Source of the DNA: Angiostrongylus vasorum | Lineage: Eukaryota > Nematoda > Chromadorea > Rhabditida > Metastrongylidae | DNA: 64,000 nucleotides | Direction: 5' to 3' | Assembly: GCA_018806985.1 (NCBI GenBank) | Contig: JADANN010000185.1 | Span: 124,001-188,000, forward strand | Shown: piece by piece, positions 55,549 through 64,000 of the stretch | Numbering within the stretch: the stretch's first letter is position 1 | Layout: every line of letters begins with the position of its first letter | Program-made: the position numbers and the translations under genes | Notes under the pieces: model-generated | Told to the model about the DNA's origin: nothing | The model's input: only the letters and a program-made list of their open reading frames with translations | Database searches by the model: none

Positions 55549-58500
55549 CATTGTGAGGATCACACCTGAAGATATTTGGATGGTAGTACCTACTGACATG
55601 TTCAATTGAAGAGAACATTCCTTTCTTTCAGTAGGGTTGTTGAGAAATCGGCGATGGATTTTTTACTAGGAATTTCTGCTCAGTGACCGCAACGCAGGTG
55701 TTAGAGATCTACTTGACAGTTTTCAAGAAAGAAAAGAAAAATTCTCCAAATTCATCATATTCATTGCGGTGGGGCTTTGCGTAGAGCACTCCGCTATTCC
55801 GAAGCATATAGAAATCGGCAAATGAGGTACAACTTATGGCAAGCGTTGAACGAGAGCGAAGTGTGACTGCGATTGCATAATTCATTGAATGCGATGGTTT
55901 GTCGTCTGCTATAGTTTGAATTGGGTCTTGGCTATGTGATTTTTATTGTTGTGACATTAAATTTTAACTTTCCCACAAATGAGGACGTGCAGAATCGACA
56001 AAACGGCGTCGTTAAAAAATGCGCTGTTGGGAAAAAACTCTACCCGAGAGATTTATCGAATGACAAAAAAGGAAACACAGCCTTCCACAAGCAGCATTCC
56101 CTACCGGCAAATAGCAAAAACGCAAAAATCGCACTCATTTGGCTACCATGGGTTTTTTTTCAAATTTACTGTGGTACTGAGATTCCTGTCTTTGTGGCAA
56201 GCCGGCTTCGTATTCGCTAAGGAGCCCATCTGCAGGATTTCACTGGATTGAAGAATCGCGTCGTGAAAAAATCAACTGCATCAGGGCATGAAGTGTTGCC
56301 AGCTCGTGCACTTATCCTGCACTTTGGTGAAACAGACGTTCCGCTGAAATGAGAAACGGAACTGTTGGAGTGACAACGAGCTAGTGGTTTCCCTTGCGAC
56401 CTTTTTAAGCGTTCGACATTTCCAATAAAAGCTAATGTTTATGGAGCGCCGTTTGAGTCTCCCGCATTTCTCCATCGTGTGCGGGAAAACAAATTTTGTT
56501 ATTGAAACAGTTTTAACCGGTGGAACATTTCATCTGACGAATAATTGCACTCAGTCGGTTGTTTTTTAAACAAGGAAGGTTTAGACAAACGATCATTTAC
56601 GAAACGTTAGAGATTCCTGCATGCTTGTATGACTCTCTTTCTGTTCATTTAGTTAGTATGGTGCAGAACCTCTGTTGGAGCTGTAGATTGATAGCTAATT
56701 AGAAGAAGCGTAGCGAAAACAGCAATTAGACTTCCATTTTTCGTTTAAATTTGCTCTACATCAATAAATGTTCACATGGAGAGTTTTTCTTCTTTCGCAC
56801 ATAAAATATGGAGAACTCAGCGATACGGAATCATCCGCAGTTCTATGTTTTTATGATCGATTATGGAAGATGAATAAACACGTTGGTGTTGTTTCGGCGA
56901 ATTTACCATCGACGATCAGGATAGCCAGAAAATTTTCCCTGCATTTTTTCACACACTACCCTAGTGAGAAAGCCCACGTTCGTGAAAACAATTTCATCAC
57001 ACTAGAATTCCGCGTGTATCGCAGTAGGAAGTGGTGTGCTGCAAGACACACCTGGACGTCTTCTGTTCAGTCAAGTCTCCTGTGCACAATAATCTTTCAT
57101 TTTCCTCGACGGCTGGAAAATTGCAGTGCGTCCATGGGCCAGTTATTTGTAAAGCCTGATACGCATTCGGTCGCCTCTTTGGAATCCCCTGGTAAAGTCA
57201 AATGGATGCTTCATTCCCATAGGGATTAAACAGTAAAGGATTCCTTTACCTTTTTTATTACCAAATTTTCACCTCAGTAGTGCCAATGTTTTATATCGTT
57301 CCCGGCTAAACTCGTGAAATTTTGACAAAGCAGCCACTAGACTCTTTCAGTGTTTCGCCGACTGTGTGACATGATAATCGTTTTCCGAAATTTTCAGTCG
57401 TCGATATCAAATTTCTGGGATCCTTCTAAGAGAAAATGCTTATGGCCCATTCGCATGGACCTGCTGCTAAGGTTTGACGCCAATTTTGGTGTAAGAGGAA
57501 AAGAAGGCGTCTTTTTACAAAGAAAATATCAGACGCTCCATAGCCATTCCATTAAGAATATCGACTGCACCGATCGAAATTTAGGAAGCGTGAAAAACTC
57601 TTTCTGTCATTAGATTTGGCAGAAAAAGTTTCATTGAGAGATAGATATCGTCTTCTACCCAACTACGATGTCAGACTTTCTTCTTAGCGACAGTGGAGGG
57701 TTGGCCGCGAAGAGTTGGTCGGTACTATGAAAATGAGATGTTAATGAGAATTCTCGATACTATTGAAGATATGTACGCAAGCACAAGACGTCATTTGCCG
57801 ATATAACAAAATCAGTGGTTTGCATCTTTTCCAAACAACCTTTGAAGTCAATCTGTGGACCGTTGGTGGTTAAGGTTTGATTCAAGTTTTGCTCCACTTA
57901 TCGAAGGACACTATCAGATGGGCACGTTCATCGTTGGGACTCATACGACTTCAATTGTTATATGCCACTACTTCCGAAATTTTTTTACTCAAGTGCCACC
58001 ATTCTTCTGTGACGGTGCCCTAAGACTTCGTATGTACATATATCCTATGCAGCTTATGGCCCTTCATCTCATGTAAGCACTGAAGACGAGAGCTTTAGAA
58101 AAGTGTAAGCTGCTTCGAAAAGAGTGTTTGTTTGATCGCGCTCAGTGAAAGTGAAAGCGCATCATCTTTCCAAATTGGTGCTGACCTGATGAAGAGGAGT
58201 GAAACACTGTCTTCACAGATCGCTAGGTCTCACATACCATTGAATTTGTTTAGAATGCATTCTATACTATACGATGCATCTCATAGTTTCTAGTGAAAGG
58301 GAATGTTCGTAAGGGCTCCATCTGATTCTCCTCATCTCTCCCGCAATACACAGATAAAATAAAAATTGGTTATTGAGCAGATTCATGTGGTGAAGCAACG
58401 TTTTTATTTTGAGTAATAAATCAATTCCCTCCATTGATTTCTTTTCAAATGTTTAGAGAAGTACCATGTATAAAATGCGAGAAGTACTTGCACGTTTTCT

Positions 58501-59134
58501 TATTGTCAATTTCTACTGTTGATATTTCATTTCATGCTTGAGGAGCTTTGGTACTGTAATAGAGACACTGAAAATAAGTGCTTGATAGAATAGTCATATC
58601 CATTCCTAGTTCAAAGCTAATCTGCATCAATGATGTTAATCAATTTCCAAAAATTTTTCCCACCAGGTAGGAGTGAAAGTCTTTCGGCAATTCAGAAAGC
58701 TTCTGCGTAGTAGACGATTATTTGGCGTGATGGTTTCTAAAACCTTCAACGGGTGACTTCTGAAAAGAGAATTGGGAAATTTCGTAAGATATTTTCGTCA
58801 GAACGCTTGCTCTCTTATGGTAGAGGTCACACTTTGTCAAGCTTCCATCGAATTCCAATGTCATGACAATTCTCGGACAACGAGTTTCACACGGAACTCT
58901 GTTTCCAAACAGAACCATTCGAAGGCTCAGTCACCGTTGTGAAAGCATCACTGCCTTTATGGCATTTTTAATAAAGATGAATAAGCAGTTCCGCATTGTT
59001 TTATTGAATTTCTGAGCAACGAGCAGTTTGGCTAGAAGATTCTGCTCGCACTTTCCACACACAACCGTAATCAGACAGAGAAGGCTATTGGAGATAGATT
59101 CCACTGCTATCAATGTTTTGGTTCAACAATAGTA

Positions 59135-59575
59135 TGACTTCAATGAAGCTGAGATATTTGCAAAACTCTGGACCACAGGTGCTTATGGTGGGGAACGAAC
59201 GCGCTATTGTCCTTTCTTGGGGGTAACACGTTCACCACCACACCATGGCAATCCTTCGTTTCGCCTGCTTCTCAGCTAGTTCTATCGATCTTTTGCCATC
59301 AGCAATCAACCGCCAACGGGATTGAACTGGGGGAGTCCAAATCAGCACTGGGCCCAGTTAAGCTGAGGCTGTAGTTATAATCACGATTGCTGATAGCAAA
59401 AGATAGATAGAACTAGCTGAGAGAGAGGCGAAACGAAGGAGCCGCATAGTGTGGTGGTGAAGCGCGTTACTCCCCGGAAAAGGACAATAGCGCGTTCGTT
59501 CCCCACCTTAGGCACCTGCGGTCCAGAGTGTTGCAAATATCCCAGCTTCATTGAAGTTATATTTCGCAATACACC
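59135..59575. mobile_element. Foldback element inserted in the upstream flank
   Basis: ACTTCAATGAAGCTGAGATA at the left and GCTTCATTGAAGT at the right bound two arms of about 150 bases in opposite orientation. Both contain GGGGAACGAACGCGCTATTG or its complement. The matching flanks at 23,700 and 34,330 have no insertion. On the inward strand, GTGTGGTGGTGAA and GCGTTCGTTCCCC resemble polymerase III boxes. Confidence 0.75.
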
Positions 59576-60784
59576 TCTGCCATTAAAAAGAGTAGACAGT
59601 AAATAAATAGGTGAAAAAGGGTAGACTGTTCATTTCAAAATTAGCAGTGGGTACAGTGTTTATTGCATCCTAATTCTACACTGAACTAATTAATACTTTT
59701 TTTCAGGTATTCTTCACTCCTTTTCCAAGTGTTCCTACTAACGCAAAAAAAATGAGACATAGCAATATTGTCAATTAATATTACGCATGACGAAACAAAA
59801 AACACAATACTGTGAAAGCATCAGCCCTTTAAGGAGGTTTTGCAAACGATAAAAAAAAGTTGAATAGGCTACTCTGTATTACTTTAAGGAATTTGTGAGC
59901 GACAAACAGTTTCGCACCAGTTTTCCGCTTCGTCAATCGTATGAGTTATATCGCCATTCCTTCGAGCAGAGGCTTTTGGAAAAGCTAACCCTACCTTTCT
60001 AGGACTCCGTCCATTACCAGGTCGAGATAATCGCCTTGCGATTTCCCTGCTACCGTTTCGAATTTCAAATCTTTTTTATTGGGGCGGAAGGGGTCGGGAT
60101 AGCTCAACGGGCTATGCCGCCTGCTATCATTTCACCTCTGATGAGTATGAGAAGGACGTCATCTAAAGAGAAGAAAGACATATCAGATAGCGTACAACCG
60201 TTTCAAAACGATGTTGAGTGGATCGCTGAGAGCGCAATCTTAAGTAAATTGCAGTGATGGACTTTCGGAGGCTTGAAAATTGCAATATTGTTGGTCGGCT
60301 CCGGAAAGATATGTTTGTTGTAAAAAAGATACCTTTTTCGTGTCGGCTAGAATGCGTGACTTTTTTTAATCGTTCTGGTGAGACTGGGGGAAGGGGTAAA
60401 AGAAGAATGTTTGACTGCGGAAATAGCGGCAGTGTAGTATCGAACAGAATGGTGTTAATTACATACTGTTCAGATAGGGGGTTATAGTGAAAATGAAATG
60501 TGTAGGAGGGCTTATTGCCTCTGCTAACGGTATGCAGAAGCACATGATAACCCTGGAAGTAGTGGATGGTCTCTGAATTCCAGAGTAATGCAAGCAGTTT
60601 TCTATCGAAGCCAATGATCAATTTCGAATCGAGCAAGTGGAGATTTCAGAAAAGAGCGATTAATCCTTTGCGAAAAGAGGACAGACTGCGGTGAACCATT
60701 CAGGGATTTCTGGCTCATTTTCGAAAGCTCGCAGAGTTAGTCATTGAATCCGTTATAAAGCGCTGACCACAAAATTCACCTTAT

Positions 60785-61185
60785 ACTTTGCATACTTATT
60801 TGATATTTGAATGGCCCGTCCTCACTAGTTGTGGGGCCCCAACAAAATTTCCGCTTTTTCGGAGTTTCGCTTGTTTATATGTTGTGGCTGTCTGGAGTCA
60901 CGAGGTCAAGGTCAGCCTAGTCAAAGTCTTCTTCAGGTCGTCACCAACATAGGCTTTGCCCGCCCTTGTGGATCACATGGAGATTTCGCACTATGCGACT
61001 AGTTTGATATCAGTCCGGTAATGGATCAAGGTGTTGGATTACTCTTAGCTGGGCTTCCTAATGGAAACGCCGGACTTCTTCTCAGCTTAGGGGGTCTCGC
61101 TGGAGGGTGAATCCTTCGGTGAACATCGCAGCCGACACCCACAAACACCTCCCAGCGACGATGGGGCGGTGAACCATCGGGAGGA
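60785..61185 (-). mobile_element. R2 repeat with RTE-like tail
   Basis: The minus strand carries GAGGTGTTTGTGGGTGTCGG, AGGAAGCCCAGCTAAGAGTA, GGGGCCCCACAACTAGTGAG and GACGGGCC. Matches the copies at 24.6 and 35.5 kb, so it inserted before these flanks were duplicated. Confidence 0.75.
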
Positions 61186-61674
61186 CACCTTGTGTGTGTT
61201 GAGAACACTTCGTACACGCTACCGTAATTAGAGAGCTCCCGTTGAAAAATATTTCCCTGTTTGTCACTTTAGCAGTCGCGTGAGTACCTTACATCGTTAT
61301 TGCCATTAAGCGGTAGTGTTTCGGAAAAAGCAAATTTTGGACTGTCTAGTACTTCCTCGCTCGAAAATTGGGATAGACGACTTTCGACCTCGTCGAGCCA
61401 TATCAAATTTAGATTGTTTCCCTCAGTAAAACATATCCACCTTACTTGGCATCGCCTTATTGCCACGCACTTGCGTCAGTTTTAGAAAAATTATAGAAGC
61501 GGATCATCTTAACGCAATGGAAAACATCAGTCGGTCCAATTTTTCGAAGAACCAGCACGACTCAATTGGCGCAGTATTAATGCAGCAGTCGAAAGGGGTG
61601 GGGATTTAACTCAATTCTAATGCGGAAAAAACTCCGCAAGAAATTTTCTGACAAAGTACTCCGCCTTTACTTAC

Positions 61675-64000
61675 TTACTTGGATACTTGAACGGTCCATC
61701 TTCACGAGCTGTGCGGACCCCAGCACATGTGCCATTCGTTCCTTTCTCTCGCAATCGTAGTTCATGGTGGTGGTCTTGTTAGTGCATCGTGTGGCTTGCG
61801 AGTCTCGTACCGTGATCTGTAAAACAACTGCAGCTGTGGGTACAGCTGATTAACTTTGTTTACGAACACGTCCGCCCAACGTAGGTGGTCGTCCTGGGGG
61901 ACGTTTGCATTCTATTGGAGTCCACTCTACTGTTCTTTTCGTCCATCTGTCGTCCGTTCTTTTCATTATGTGACCGGCCAATCTATGTTCCGTTATCGAT
62001 GTATATTCTCCTGGATCTCGAAGATGGGACGGATGTCGAAGATCAGAGCTTCGCATTCCGGCTAGATATTGAGAGTGCCGGTTATAGTTTTCAGAAGACA
62101 TCGCTCAAGCGCTCTGTGAGTAGTGCGAAGCATTCCTGACGTAGTTAAAGTATCAACACATGTCGCCTTAGCATAACAGTGCGCTGGGAGTGCCGTTGAA
62201 TCGAAGAGATGAGCGCGGATTTTAGGGTCCTTCAGTTGGCTTCCTTGAGAGGCCCCTAATGCGGCCCAAGCTGCTCTCCTTCTTCTATCTATTTCCTTCT
62301 TCATGTTGTTTTCCACGTTCATTGGTCGCCCAAGGTATACGTACGAGGTGGTCTCTGCAATGAGAGAGCCATCCAATTCAATTTTTTATGCCTTCGCACT
62401 ATGGGATTTTTTCATGAACTAGGTCTTCTTTCGATTTAATGCGAAGTCCATTGTTTTTTCCCCGCTTCGTTGAGCTCGTTGATCATCATCTCTGCTTCGC
62501 TAGCACTTCTTGAGAAGATGACAATGTCGTCGGCAAAACGAAGGTTTGGTAGGAATTTTCCATCAATACGTATGCCTTTCTCATCCCTAGTCTAGTGACT
62601 TCATTATCCCACTGCCATGCGGCACTGAAGAGCTTTGGCGATATTGTGTCGCCCTGTCGAGCTCTCTTTTTCCTATGGATATGGTAAGAGGTCGATGGAA
62701 AAGCTGTATTTTCGTAGTGCAGTTCCCATAACAGTCGCAGAGTTCTTATGTAGGACGGGTCACTCGTTGGTCGACGAGCGCTGATAGGATTGCATTCGTT
62801 TCGACACTGTCAAACGCTTTTTCACAGTCGACAAGGGTTAGGACTAGATGCAATTGGTACTCCCGACAAACTTCGATGAGCGTGGACACTGTTTGGATGC
62901 GGTCCATACAGCAAAATCCTTTCCGAAATCCTGCTTGTTCGACTGGTTGCGCCTCATCCAATGTCCTTGATATGCGCAAGAGGATAATCTTCGTGAAGAA
63001 CTTGAATAGTACCCTCAACAGGCATATGGGACGATAGTTACGAAGATCCTTTCGGTCTCATTTCTTGGACAGGATGACCGTATTCAACGTCCTCCACTGG
63101 TCTGGGATTTTTTCCTTGTGAAGGTAGGCTGTCATGTGATTTGCGAGAAGTGCATGTAAATTGTGACCTTCAGCTCTAAGAAATCGGCGGTGACGTTGTC
63201 TGGTCTTGGAGCTGTGCTTGTTTTCATGTTTTCTATCGCAACTCGAACCTCCGACGGAAGAATTCCAGGTGGTTTTTCTCCAGCAGGGGATATTAGGGTC
63301 CGGGATGGGGACTGTGGAACGGAAAAGGTTGCTGTAGAACGTTTTCGCTATTAATTCCATATCATGACGTGCTGCTCTGACGATCCCATCTTCGTTACTC
63401 AGAGCTGACAGCGGAACATTATAATCACACAAGCCCCGACGGCATTTTTTCAGACTGCTTCTTTTTTTCTGCTGTTTCCAGTAGTTTCTTCTGCTTGTAC
63501 CGTTGTAGATCTTCCTGTAAAGCTATTCTGCAGCTGGCACTTATTACTACCCATGTCATACCTGTTGCAGTAGGATCAAGCTTCAGTTTCCTTCTTTTTT
63601 TCGAGCAACTCCTTAGTAGTGACGGAGATGCGATCCGATCTTCTTCCTTGAGGAAGTGAGGTGAATTCGGCACAGCTTTTCAATCCTTCGACAATCAGCT
63701 CGTTGTCTTCGGACGGGTCTTATCTAATCTGCCAGTGACGTTTAGAAAGGGTTTTGTTCGTGTCGTTGTATACAGCTAGACTTTTTTCTTCGTGGTCGAT
63801 GAGGAGAGTTCTTTCCCAGCTTGTGGCTGAATCCAATCTTCGCGCGAAGAAGGCGGTGATCGGAACCAGTACAGAATGACGGGACTGCCGATGTCTCAAG
63901 CAGGCACCATCTTCTGTTTGTCAGAGTATGGTCGATCCCCGCATGAGTCATGCCGTTGGGAGACTCCCATCTCCAGCGGCGGCTTTCTTTCTTCTGGAAA
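61675..64000 (-). mobile_element. RTE-type non-LTR retrotransposon, 3' part (cut by window end)
   Basis: On the minus strand, from the window end: GIDHTLTNRRW and GSDHRLLRAKIGFSHK (endonuclease end, 63.9 kb), a basic linker (63,425-63,673), and HMTAYLHKEKIPDQWRTLNT (63.1 kb). Next come QAGFRKGFCCMDRIQTVSTL and VDCEKAFDSVETNAIL (62.8-62.9 kb), then the catalytic FADDIVIFSRS (about 62,510-62,545). TTSYVYLGRPMNVENNM, RLAGHIMKRTDDRW and KRPPGRPPT close the protein. It ends with GGGGTCCGCACAGCTCGTGA, GATGGACC and a short AAGT repeat. Frameshifts near 63,050, 62,740, 62,390 and 62,080 make it inactive. It has interrupted the duplicated block. Confidence 0.85.

Larger units (their letters stand above)
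45590..61671 (+). repeat. Longest copy of the duplicated block (unit 3)
   Basis: It joins, in one stretch, the parts that occur separately elsewhere: 38.84-40.86 kb, the lyase region, mariner, secreted-protein gene and its upstream flank (as in 16.2-25.6 kb). Its right end is cut by the RTE tail at 61,675, in the middle of a segment that continues in unit 1 past 25,390. From about 46.0 to 56.8 kb it matches 9.3 back to 1.375 kb in inverse. Confidence 0.75.

Noticed and set aside
60163..60636. 157-codon minus-strand frame
   Set aside because: The matching flanks at 24.3 and 34.9 kb do not keep this frame, and no domain is visible.

Overview
This window looks like non-coding-rich nuclear DNA of a nematode, most likely a strongylid such as a hookworm. 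That placement is an inference. It rests on GT-AG introns inside short genes, a secreted-protein family I associate with nematodes, and a transposon mix of RTE, Penelope-like, mariner and BEL/Pao elements with tRNA-derived SINEs. There are no operons, ribosome binding sites or other bacterial features. Most of the sequence is transposon remnants and segmental duplications; few genes are intact.

The backbone is a duplicated block. The longest version runs from about 45,590 to 61,671. An inverted, partly deleted version occupies about 9,300 back to 1,375. Partial versions lie at 16,200-25,600, 30,595-36,590 and 38,840-40,862. The block carries a four-exon gene for a small secreted protein. Intact copies are on the minus strand at 16,437-19,773 (223 aa) and 52,024-55,548 (226 aa). 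Broken copies lie at 2,685-4,424 (plus strand) and 30,757-30,854 (minus strand). The same block holds a decayed 2-hydroxyacyl-CoA lyase-like gene (two N-terminal copies), two small conserved reading frames, a replication factor C subunit 3-like fragment and a mariner transposon just 3' of the secreted-protein gene. A separate inverted pair, 10,130-13,425 and 27,590-30,110, carries a Penelope-like element, a tRNA-like SINE head and a lyase C-terminal fragment.

Mobile elements, left to right: RTE remnants (10.1 kb, 13.6-15.3 kb, 29.9-30.3 kb, 61.7-64.0 kb); mariners (4.7 kb, 15.3-16.2 kb, 50.5-51.8 kb, possibly 44.3 kb); Penelope-like pieces (12.3-13.4, 27.6-28.9, 37.9-38.8, 40.9-41.5, 41.6-42.7, 43.9 kb); a BEL/Pao integrase scrap (44.9 kb); at least three tRNA-like SINE families; foldback elements (54.8 and 59.1 kb); and a ~400-bp non-autonomous repeat, called R2 here, in six copies. 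One SINE family and R2 end in the same 3' tail as the RTE element at 61.7 kb, which suggests they borrow its machinery.

The best candidates for closer study are the two intact paralogous secreted-protein genes, the Penelope-like element with inverted terminal repeats around an endonuclease frame, two hammerhead-ribozyme-like cores (37,031 and 42,633), and a 43-codon frame conserved between two copies inside the dead lyase gene.
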